In this document: positions 35,886-46,800 of the stretch, one piece after another
Position numbering within the stretch: position 1 is the stretch's first letter
How the letters are laid out: each line of letters begins with the position of its first letter
Assembly (NCBI RefSeq): GCF_019175385.1
Contig: NC_083342.1
Coordinates: 120,714,376 to 120,778,375, forward strand
DNA from: Lycium barbarum
Lineage: Eukaryota; Streptophyta; Magnoliopsida; Solanales; Solanaceae
DNA: 64,000 nucleotides
Direction of reading: 5' to 3'
Program-made: the position numbers and the translations under genes
The notes under the pieces: model-generated
Seen by the model: only the letters and a program-made list of their open reading frames with translations
Database searches by the model: none
Told to the model about the DNA's origin: nothing

Positions 35886-36421
35886 GTAGGCGTTTGGACA
35901 TGTGATTTCATCTCATGACATGAAATTAGCGTTTGGACATGCGATTTCATCTCATGAGAGAAATCCCAAATCATCCAAAAAGGCTTGATTTGGGATTTAA
36001 AATCATGATTTCAAAAAATATAAATACCCATACGTTTATATTTTGTTTAAAAAATCATAAGTTGGTAGATAAATTTATCAATCATGTTTACCAACCATTT
36101 GTATTAAATATTAATCTGCAAGTTGTTAAAATATATTTACCAATCATGTTTACCACGTGGGAGGATTATATTAAAGAATATTTACATTACTATTCATGTT
36201 AATTTTTTTTTTATTGAACTTAAGTTTAATCAATTGATGTTGTATTTTTTATAAAGGCATTCTAGTAGCGTATTAATTATATTATAAACTATGATTTACT
36301 CATTTGGTAAGATTGTATAAGAATTAGGAAAATTTTGATGGTTTTCACAACTTGTGGGGTTTTTATGTTTATAAAAAAAACTGAAACTTAAGAAATCTAA
36401 ATTGCATGTCCAAACGGCTCC
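35886..36421. mobile_element. Tourist-like MITE, 536 bp, TAA target duplication
   Basis: The left end GTAGGCGTTTGGACATGTGATTT pairs with the right end (reverse complement GGAGCCGTTTGGACATGCAATTT). TAA lies on both sides (35883-35885 and 36422-36424), as for PIF/Harbinger-related Tourist MITEs. The left terminal motif is locally duplicated, with GCGTTTGGACATG again at 35930. Confidence 0.7.
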
Positions 36422-36843
36422 TAAGTTCTCTGTTGCATAATTTGGGAGATCCTACTGATATTTGATAGAAATCACAACTCTTTTCTGAATGCTATGTTAT
36501 CATTTTGCTAAATAAATAATTGAGGAAAATCACAGCCTTTCAAACGCAATATGTATTGCTGGGAGCATGTGCTAAAGAGCTGAAATATGTGAAAATCACA
36601 GTTGTGGATTGTCCTTAACAATTTATTAGCCCTTCTCTCTTTGTTTTGATGATGAAATCTTAGTTTAGCTTCTTTCCATTATTCTGTTTATGTGCTTAAA
36701 AATTATAAATTTGTGCTCATAGATTCCTTTTTCTAAGTGGAACTTTTTTGTGTACTGATTCTTTTCATTTTTATTATGGCAAAATTAGGTCGTCTTATGG
36801 ATCATCAACTATTGTCCGATATTGAATGCTTTATTATCCTTGA

Positions 36844-37332
36844 GGAGATATTGTTTCTTTTCATGGTTATGGTCATTCTACAAGAAGAAACCGTAAAAAT
36901 AGGCGTGTGACTAGAGCATCTGAAAATGAACATGCTGGATCCCAACAATATCATAAACAAGGCGAGTGTGGTAATACGTCCTCTTCTAGTGTTAATGAAA
37001 AAGAGAAAAGCAAGAAAAGAAAATGGCTTGTGGAGGATGCTAATGAGACATTTCTTAAGGGTATGATGGAAGTTATGAAAAACTTTACTGAAAGTCAAGA
37101 CAAAATAATGGTTGCCTTGATTGACAAGATTGGGGATCGTGACCTATCCGATATTCGTGGTCAAATTTATTCCATCATTGAATCTCCCGTATTTGAGGTG
37201 TACTCTGCAGAGCAACGTATCAACGCTACAATGGTTCTCTGTAAAGATGTCAAAAAGATGGAACTGTTTTTACGTATGGGTGAACTTCAGCGCCAGACAA
37301 TGATGTCCATGATCGTCAGTGGTAAACTTTGA
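36844..37332 (+). pseudogene. C-terminal part of a Myb/SANT-like (Harbinger ORF1-type) protein
   Basis: An open frame follows a TGA at 36841-36843 and ends at the TGA 37330-37332. It has a basic stretch STRRNRKNRR, a Ser-rich spacer, KEKSKKRKW, then a helical region with EDANETFLKGMMEVMKNFT and a tail IYSIIESPVFEVYSAEQR..VLCKDVKKMELFLRMGELQR. That tail resembles the C-terminal region of plant Myb/SANT-like proteins (L10-interacting MYB type) related to ORF1 of PIF/Harbinger transposons. The Myb DNA-binding part is not found upstream, so this is a fragment or a 3' exon of a gene whose 5' exons I cannot place. Family call is moderate. Confidence 0.55.
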
Positions 37333-38607
37333 AGTATGGTAAACTTGTGTATATAAGTGGCGGCACTAGTTTGATAGTTTTTGCTCGACTAACAACTTCA
37401 AAGTTTGACTGTAGTGCCACTTTTTGATACCTCGGGTTATGTCCATCCTCTTTTGTTTGACTGGTGGGCACGGGGATGCTAATGTTTTTTGTGTAACTAA
37501 TGTCTATTAAATAGCTTAACTCTAGTGTAAATGTTAAGGGCATATGTAATTATATAACTGCTATGACAGTTCTTCAATTTCTTTTTTAGTAGTTTAATTT
37601 TGGGATTCTGCTATGTTGTTTTTGTTAGTTAGTTGGAGTGTAGACTTTTTTATTTCAAGTCTGTTGCTGGTGCATCAATTCCTGAAAATACAACATGACA
37701 ATTCCCTGCATTCAACGAAGTAGTTAGAACAAGATGGGTGTTTTACTAAGTTGAGCTATGAATGACTGTGTTTTTGATGCCTCTGAATTCAACAGTTTTG
37801 GTTGTCTTTCGGGACAAAAAAGTGGATCTTGGTCTGAACCTCTGATGTGGAGTTGATTGTTTGTAGGATATGGTAAAAATGAACGTCATGGCATGTAATT
37901 TGTTATATATTGTTTGATGTTTTAAGTGGTATAAGTCAAGCTGTTGTACTGAGCGTTTTTTAATGGGCACAACTCCTGTTGCCAGGATGGTAGAGCAACA
38001 TTTCTTCACAATTTTTCGTTTAATGTCATTTGTGATGGCTAGTCCCATTAAGTCCACATTTTTCTTCCTTTTCCCTGCTGCACTACTTGTATGTCACCCA
38101 TGGCCATGAGTTATGCCATTTTTGCAATGGTTATTTGGCCAGTTATTATGCCTGTACTCTGGTTGATTGAAATTGGGGTTTATCTTCTTGTCTCCTACTA
38201 TATATATAAGCACTGACACAGAATTAATACACACGGCACAAACCATAGGAACACGCAAAAATATTGACGTGAGAATACAGAGCCTTTTTTGTTTTATTTT
38301 TAAGAATTAATAACTAAAGCTATGCAAAGTATAAAAAGCTAAAGAAGGTGGAGGTTTTGTTTTTAAGAGTGAATGACTAAAGCTTTGCAAAGGAAATATA
38401 AAAGGCTAAATAAGGTGGAGGGTAATTTTGTAAACAAACGTTCTTTTTAGAAATTATGTAATGCATGTTATTCTTAATGGAGTACAAATGTACAATATAC
38501 CAGGATAATTTATTTTCAAACCAAACGACCCCTAAGTGTTAAAAGAAACAACATTAGTATTACAGTGTTGATCATAGCTACCTGTGTTGAGCTCAACACA
38601 TTTCAGG
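37333..38607. other. Intergenic DNA with a MITE end near 38536
   Basis: At 38523-38536 CCAAACGACCCCTAAG looks like the right end of another Tourist-like MITE (GGGTCGTTTGG type), but I could not find its partner. A near-duplicate block (CTAAAGCTATGCAAAG..TATAAAAGCTAAAGAAGG and CTAAAGCTTTGCAAAGG..ATAAAAGGCTAAATAAGG) lies at 38313-38420. No gene seen. Confidence 0.4.
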
Positions 38608-38801
38608 CAGGAGCGGGTCTAGCCCTTTGTTAGCAGGTTCATCCGAGCTCACTATTTTCGATGCGAAATATATACGCAAGGATTCACTAAATTTCAATAT
38701 ATATCATAGTTGAACCCATAATTTAAAGATACAACAAATTCAATGATCATCATAACCTTAAGAGTCAAACCTATCAAATCAAAATTGTGGATCCACCTTT
38801 G
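38608..38801. mobile_element. Small MITE with GGCGGATC-like ends
   Basis: The left end CAGGAGCGGGTCTAGCC and the right end (reverse complement CAAAGGTGGATCCACA) are imperfect inverted repeats of a kind common in plant hAT-related MITEs. The target duplication is not clear. Confidence 0.45.
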
Positions 38802-39195
38802 AATTTTTAGGGTCCTAAATCTCATTGCTATGGCCTTATAGGATACGGATTGATTGCTTTCGAAGATAATATTCTTTCATCTCTTGTTTTTTGTTCAAAA
38901 GAAGAAGAACAACTAAAAGAGAAAAATGAAAATAAAAAACTCCGTGAATGTATGAATCTTAGTGCATTTGCAGAATGAATAGCCGATGATCACAAATCAC
39001 AATGTTGATGTCCTATTGCGCTTGAGGCCTTTGGAGCAATTTAACAAGACATTTTTATAAGGTGTGCTTTAATTAACAAGTGATCATTGTCCGAAAGTGA
39101 AAACTTTAAATCATTTTTTTTTTGAAACAAATGCGAGAGTTTTTCTTTTCTTATAAGCTGCTCATGTGAATCAAACATCTTTAATATTCGGAAAA

Positions 39196-39692
39196 GGGTC
39201 AAAATTACCCTTGAACTTTGGAAAATAGTTCATTCATACCCTTCGTTATACTTTAGGGTCAATTATATCCTTACTATTATACTATGGGGTCAATTATACC
39301 TATATGTCTAATGGCTGCCACATGGCATCATCCAACCCTTCAAAATTATTTTACCCTTAAATAATTTTTTACCCACTAAAATAACCCAACCCGTCCCGAT
39401 TTTTTTTTCCAGCCAAACTAATACGGATTTTTTTTTTTTTTGCTGGAAAAATTATCCATATTAGTTTTGCTGGAAAAAAAAATAATTCGGGTCGGGTTGA
39501 GTTATTTTAGTGGGTAAAAACTTATTTGAGGGTAAAATAATTTTGAAGGGCCGGGATGATGTCACGTGGCAGCCGTTAGATATAAGGGTATAATTGACCC
39601 CATAGTATAACGGTAAGAGTATAATTGACCCTAAAGTATAACGAAGGATATTGATGAACTATTTTTTAAAGTTCGGGGCTAAGCATTGACAG
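39196..39692. mobile_element. Foldback MITE, about 0.5 kb
   Basis: The left arm GGGTCAAAATTACCC..GAACTTTGGAAAATAGTTCAT..TACCCTTCGTTATACTTTAGG is mirrored by the right arm 39480-39690 (reverse complement GTCAATGCTTAGCCCC..GAACTTTAAAAAATAGTTCAT). Inner blocks GTCAATTATACC, GCTGCCACATGGCATCATCC and TTACCCACTAAAATAACCC also pair. No coding sequence; clean target duplication not identified. Confidence 0.75.
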
Positions 39693-39819
39693 GCATCTCA
39701 GTTTACTTTATCTTCTCTTGTTTTATTCTGCTGAGGGAGCCCACCAAGCATTAAGCCATCAGCTTATTGACTATAATCCCATATCGAGGACGGAATAAAC
39801 TGGTTTAGACTTTAATTAC

Positions 39820-40120
39820 AATTAACTAGCGATAATGACATGCCGAGCCTGGTAACGTGGGCTTGTAACCAAGTGGAGCATTAAAGTGGTATGGATGTTG
39901 ATAAATGGGCTCAGTAAATGCAGATTCGGTTTGGCCTCTCTACTCTCGGCAAATCGAGCACGCCACAGCTCTACATGAGCTGGTAGCATTACACAAACAA
40001 CTATGGATTCGGGGTAAAGCAGCTCGAGAGGCCCCACGGCTGCGGGATATAACTAGTGGCCCAAATGGCGCCACCAGCCCTCAACTGACAGAGAGGATCT
40101 GCCGATTCTGATTAAGCGTG
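39820..40120. other. GC-rich island of unknown nature
   Basis: About 300 bp stand out from the AT-rich surroundings by higher GC and lack of simple repeats (words such as GGCAAATCGAGCACGCCAC and GAGAGGCCCCACGGCTGCGG). Overlapping open frames exist on both strands (68-71 codons) but neither resembles a protein I know. It may be a fragment of an LTR element, an organelle insertion or an old gene piece. Confidence 0.4.
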
Positions 40121-40671
40121 CATATTGGGGGCCGATCAATAAACAATCACTTTTTGAAATTTTAATTTTCCTTTTAACTCTAAAAAACATTCTAAGGAAA
40201 AAATAAATATACATATGTAAAGAGAATAAAAACATAGCCATCTCTTTTTAAGTGTTTGATGTATCTCTCTCCCAATCAAACTTTTTGAATATGGGCTGCT
40301 TAGTTTATCATTACAGTTTCTCTTATTCGATTTTTTTATTTGTTATAACGGTTTACTGTTATATACTTATAAGTTATAATAACAGAAAATAACTAAATTA
40401 GGAGAATAAAACGTTAAGAATAAAATATAACTATCTCATTTTAAGTGTGTGGCGCATCACTTGCGCGATTGTGAGATATGGTGTGCTTAGTTTTTCCCGA
40501 AGAGGAAGCACACGAAGAAAGGGCAGGTAGCTTATTATGAGGCGTTAAAGGAAAAAAATTCTCGTGATGTGGAACATGGAACGACATATATTGTTAGTCA
40601 ATCTCTGTATAACAATCTCTCTTATTCAATTTTTTTTTTTGTATATTATAACAATTCACTATTATTTGACA
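40121..40671. repeat. Degenerate direct repeats, AT-rich
   Basis: Related blocks recur in direct orientation: CATAGCCATCTCTTTTTAAGTG (about 40225) with ATATAACTATCTCATTTTAAGTG (40424), and GTTTCTCTTATTCGATTTTTTTATTT (40316) with CAATCTCTCTTATTCAATTTTTTT (40614). These are worn duplicates of an unnamed repeat. No gene. Confidence 0.5.
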
Positions 40672-42797
40672 CTAGTGAAGTACCCCGCGCTTTGCGCGAT
40701 ACAACCACGACAATAATAATAATAAAGGATATAATTGATACCATTATAAATTTACTCAAGATGGAATATATTAAATTTCTTATGCATATAAATAGTAATT
40801 TAATTTATATTAAATAAAAATTATATATTTTTTTTAAAAAGTAGACTTAGATGAAGTGGATTTTGCATTAGCAGATCTAAAAAAAAATAGATAAATGAAA
40901 AAGTATAGGTATATATAAATTTTATAGACATTTTTTTATTTAAAAGCTTTGACTTGACATCTAAATAGATCCAATTTAACGTTTTAATGTTAATTTATTT
41001 TAAATTTTAACGCTTACTTTGTGATTTTCTTTATGTTCATTCTAAACTCCTAATAACAACAATAAAAGAAGAAGGAAAGGAAAAACTAAAATCAAACTGA
41101 ATACATATAATCTGAAATCCACTGAATAAAATTTTCAGAATCTCGTATATATATATTGTCTTTTCCGTTTTCCTTTTATTTTTGTATTTTCATTTTCTTT
41201 CTTAATTCCCTACCTGCTCATTTTCCACTAAATATCAAATTCGTTTATGCGCAGTGGAGGGGAGCATTGTAAATTCAATATATTATTACATTGTTTTATT
41301 GTATATACTCACAAAATACTTCTTAAACAATTACACACTCAAAATTATATTAGTTTTTATTATTCATTTATATCTCTCACCCGAGAGTATGCTCGTCAAT
41401 TTTCACCTTGGAATACTCTGGATGTCTTGTGCTTTTAGTTTATAATAATTTTGAGAATACAATTGTTTGGATTAGTTTTGTAAATAAAATTGAAAATTTA
41501 AGGTTTTTTATTTTAATTAGCTATTTTTAGAAGATAAATCATAAATAACATCTATTTTATTGAACCATCACTTAAACCTAAAATATGATTAAAACTCCTC
41601 ATCTATGTCAGAATAATTAAATTATTTCAAAAAATATACGTACTATCAAATTAAAAGGACTTATTCTAAATAAAATGATTTTAATTTTTCAAAGAGTGAC
41701 CGAGGGTTTTGGAAAAAAGAATATAACTACTAAAATAGATATACTATAATGAATGAAATAAGCAGATTTTACGGCCTTCCATTTCTACAACTCCACCTTT
41801 TGTCTTCCTTCTTCCATTTTTTTCTTCGTTAGTCAATTAATTATTGTCTTCACATATATAGAGAATAATTAAGAAAAGAAAAGCTATGAAAGCGAATATG
41901 TTAAAGATAAAATTCCTCTTCAATGTTCCTTTGGGACATAAAATTACTGCGAATCTATATAAAGGCGAAAAAGAATACAATAACTTATGGAATTGCATTT
42001 GTAACTTTTTGAGATTATAACATAATTACATCAAGGACCTCAAGAATTGCCTTGTCTCTCGAGTCTTTCAACAATATTTTACTCCTGCTTGAACTACCGG
42101 AAAACTCAAGGAATCTCCTTTAAGGTCTTCGTCCTAAAAGCGGACAAAATAGAAGAAGAACAAAGAAAAATCTTGTACATAACATTAATTTTGTAAAGGG
42201 TAGATGAAACCAAAGCATATTTAATTGAATCATAGTTCCTAGACTTTTGTCGAAGCAGGGGAAGACAAAAAATACAACAATCTAAAATTCGCAATAGCAC
42301 AAAAATTAAACATAAAGATGTATGATAAAACAAATCAATCTAATATTAGAAATAAAACAACAATGTAGGAAAACAAAATTAATCAAACAAAAATAAATAA
42401 TATTTCTCCGTCGTTGGAAGAACAAAAGAACACACTATTACTCTATCATTTGGAAGAATTTAATTGAATGATTGTTTGCAACCTTCTTGTTTCTAACTTA
42501 AATAGTAGAAGAACTTTTATGCTCTATTAATTAAGAATTAAGAAAAACGGTTACAAATGACTTATTAGGAAAAGTTGAAAAAACCAAACGGATAGAAGTG
42601 GATGAAAAGGTGCAATTAAATAATTAAGAGGTGTAATTAAGCTAATTAATAGAGTGACTTTTGAATTATTTAATAGATAGTATATTGATTTTAAAATGAG
42701 AGAAAATTCAAAAAAGGAGAAAAAAGGTAATTAGGGTTTTAGGCTATAGAGAGGTGTCACATCACCTTGTTTATTCCTAGCTTTATATTATATATAA
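40672..42797 (-). mobile_element. Non-autonomous Helitron, about 2.1 kb, related to the one at 17.5 kb
   Basis: On the minus strand the 3' end is hairpin CGCGCAAAGCGCG (40686-40698), ten spacer bases and CTAG (40675-40672) followed by T. The 5' end begins near 42797 with TATATATAATATAAAGCTAG, then AACAAGGTGATGTGACACCTC, matching the start of the 17.5-kb Helitron; the expected initial TC appears mutated. No Rep/helicase coding. The short frames inside match nothing I know. Confidence 0.72.
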
Positions 42798-43680
42798 ATT
42801 TAGATCTTATTTAAATTTATACGGACAGTAACTACCCCAACAATCGCATGAATGATAATGAAAAAATAGCAAGCTTGGGTGAAAGGAATAAAAGGCAAAA
42901 TGCATGGCAAACTGACAGAATTCAATAAGTTCTCAGTTTCATCTTTTGATTTCTCATGCACCAGGTTCACTAGAATTTTAACGTTTCAGATTTCTCGTTA
43001 GAACTTACAGAATATATACTACAAGTTATGTAACCAATAAGATACAATTAATCTATTACTTTATAGTTATTATAAAATTGTAAATGTTACATGGAATCAC
43101 GGATATTTAAGTAAAGATGGTATAAAGACGTAATTATTCAAGAGATGTTCCATTATGATGATGTTATCGAAATGATAAAATAGAAATGTCGTTATAAAAC
43201 ATGATTATAATGTATAAAACATGATTAAAGGAGGTCCAATGGTATCAACAAATACCATAGACGATGATTTTGAGGAACGAAGCACATGGTCGTTACCCCC
43301 CCGGTGCCATTTCTTGACAAGACAAATTTGTTATAACGCACGTGTCACCTTAGCTTAATAGATATTGTACTTATTTACTCTTCCTGCTTACAGACACTAA
43401 CATAAATACTTGCTACCAATCTGTTTTTCCCCTCTGGGTAACAGGAAAACTATTTGTATCCTCCTTTCGTTAATTATTGATGGAACGAACAATTGTTTAA
43501 GAAAAAACAAAGAAGAGATCAAGTATTGGATAATAGGTGGCATGTTTATAGCAGTGAATCACAGATCAAATGAAAACAGATATACGTCCTCAAGTTTCAC
43601 TTAGCAGTACGAAAACATACATGGTAATTAACCTAGAACAAGTTTCTAAAACGTGCAACCAGCTAAGCTAGAATTCAAAT
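42798..43680. other. Intergenic DNA downstream of SR30
   Basis: AT-rich sequence. No gene recognised. The SR30 transcript, read leftward, probably ends around 43600-43700, but I cannot place its polyadenylation site. Confidence 0.4.
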
Positions 43681-43801
43681 GTTACAACAGAAGAACTTAA
43701 CTACAGTAAACATTGCTCTAAAAGCCAATTCCTTAAAATCCAGCAAGTCTGCATAGTACTTTATTTTGGCTACAAGCTGCCCTTTGTTTCTGTTAAAAGT
43801 C

Positions 43802-46800
43802 TCAGTAGGACTCCTGCACATAAAATCCGCAAATGATGAGCATGGAGATAGGTCTAATGATGACATGAACACTAAACCACACTGACTGTAGAAATTTACC
43901 GAAGAACGAGAATAGGACAGACTCCTGCTACGGCTCCTTGTGTTCCTCCGGCGAGGTGGCTGCAAGGCAGCAAAGGTACGTGATTTAATACAGCACACTT
44001 GAACACCCATATCCATAAAGAGATAAAATGCTAGTGCTACTTACAGGTGAAAGTGGAGATCTGGATCTTGATAGAGATCTGCAAAAACCCCAGAAACAAT
44101 TCTAGTTAATATCAGCAGAATTCTGTGGCCAAAAGGTTCCAGAACAACCTTTGATCCAAACGAATCATGCTACTTCCATGTCCACAATCCTAGTTCGCAA
44201 CAGCCGCCGCGATCTCTAACACCAATCAACCAATGGGATCAAATTGAAAAGGAAAAAAAAAAAAAAAGGAACATCTGCAACACACTTCATGGAGATTGTC
44301 TGTCCAAGTTATGAGAGCCCTACCAATACAAATGCCTGTTCCATCCTCCACGCTCTAAAAACCCAAATAATTATTATTTGTCTATTTAATTGTGTTCCCA
44401 AGTTCAGAGCCCTCAAGATTAGCCCAAAAACAATATGATATAGTGCTGTGAGTTAGATCCACCTTAAGAACATATTAAAATGCAATTTACCATCCAGAGT
44501 TTGCCAGAGGTGCTCCTCCACTAAATCAGGTTACGGCCACAACCAAACGAGTTGTCTGAATTTAAGCACCATTAACCATCACCTGTCTATATAGCAATCC
44601 CCAGATCGCCGCGGAAGCCAAATCTAGAAAACAAAAAAAGGCAATCTTCGTAATCATCTTACTAACCATAAAGTTGGTCCGTTCTAAAGAAACGCCCATT
44701 CAAAATGAATGCGCAGAGGAAGAAGAGAACAATGAAAAGAGGAAATTGCATCTCAATTCTTTCTGGAATTTTAGAAAACTAGACAAGAAAATTTAGAGTC
44801 ATCGACTAATATTATTGCTTCAGAGTTCTTTTGGGATGTCGTTCTCTGGTGGTTTTGAAAATCAATTTTTAAGTCTGGAGAATCAAATTGTGTCATTCAT
44901 AACAAGTATATCGAATTGTTCAACTAGGAACGCGAGACTTACAAGGTCCTTCCTCATAACTCTCTCACAACCAGAAAAAATTCAATGAGAAACCACTAGT
45001 CCTGATGGTCACGACTTGCCCTCAACTCCATCCCGCCAATCCCCCCAAAAGAAATCCCATTAAATTCTCCTGCTGTTCTCCTCTTTAACCATTCTTCCCC
45101 TACACCCCAAAACAAGATAAATTTTCGGACACTACAACCCTAGATTGCGGAGAGAACAGTGTTGCCGCTTTATGAGAAACGTAAAAAGCTGGCAATCTTT
45201 ACTTAATAAAAAGAAGTTGGAATGCAAAGTACAATAGAAGTGCTATACAACTTCAAAATACATGGTTGCTGGATACAGATAATGCACGACATAATATTAA
45301 ATAATACAAACAATTATATAGATTTTAAAATAAAATATTGCGATCAGTTGATAAATGAAGTTAAAGTAAAAATACGTAATCAAGTACAAACACCTTTTTG
45401 GATAAACTTCTATTTAGATGCAAATATGCAGTTTTAGACATCTAACTCAGCTCGAGTAACTACCTTCTTATGTCAAGCTTCTAGTTTCCTATTTCTAATC
45501 AATGCCAAACTCTTTCATGACACTTCTTTATATCACTTTACAGGCTATATTAATTTTAAAGTGATATCCACTTGACAGAGCTCATGAATCAACTTAAGAT
45601 CCTATAACAAAGCATTTAGTTCGCTGGTTTTGGTTAAGACACAATATAGCAACATACACCATCTGCATTGCACCTAACTTCAAACCTCAAGTGACCATAA
45701 CAACATCGGGTGAGGAAAGAATAATACGTACAAGAAGACCGCAAAAGAAATTTAAATAGATAGACATACTTGGTTACTGTAAAGCTAACTTTCATATGCT
45801 TCCACTACTTAGATTTAGACATCTCCTAGATTAATAAAAGTGGATAGGCATAGGCGCATAGCCCTACAGAAAAATAGAAGGTTAATATCCATCAATCTTC
45901 AACTAAAAGAGAGGTAGGTCATCTCATAGTCTCATTCTTAAAGAGGGACATCTCCTCATCCCAAGTCCTTTTTAATCTAAATGCGCAAACTAAAAAGTGC
46001 TGCAAAATTTCCAATGTACCAGACCGATCTATAACTTAAAATCTTCTCTAGTTGACTGCACTGTAAGTATCAAATTCATATCCCTCCCAAAATTTCTATA
46101 ATTATATGATCATTGTTATTCCTACAAATTTCCAGTAATTATGATATCCTACTGTAGCTCACGAAAGACAGAGAGAGACTGTAGATCTCTAATTCTCCCT
46201 AATTCTGGTGATACTACGGTGAGTCTTTTTGACTCTACGTATCTCCACAAAATTAAACGTCAAACAAAGAGAAGTAATTGATCATCTAACCAGACAGAAC
46301 CGTACGAAGTATTAAAAACAAGCCACTGAATAGAAAATTGTGAGTAGTCCTTTCACCAAAATAGGCGTCAATTCTTTAACCAGTCAAAACCATGAAGATA
46401 AGAAGAGGTAAAGATGTAAACAACAAAGAAACTCCTGATTCAACATAGATTTTCCAATGTACAGTCAAAGTGCTGATTCCTCATGCAGACGTTCTATCAA
46501 ACAAGCATAAAAACACCCTCAAAGAGGGATAATGCTCATAAGAAGGAAAAGGACGATTCTAAGAAGAACACTAGCAAACACATAGCACTTAGCAATTAAG
46601 GTAGACTGCATGTGACAGACTTACAGAAAGAATTCAAATAGGACATGCTCATATGCAATGAAACATGAATAGGAATGTTTAAGAAACTGTCTTCAAAACA
46701 TACGTGAACACATGTTAATAACGGAAAGCATAAATGGAATATGAAAACCTTTATGTGAAACAAAAAAGAGTACCTTGAAATAGAGCGAGCAGGGGAAAAA

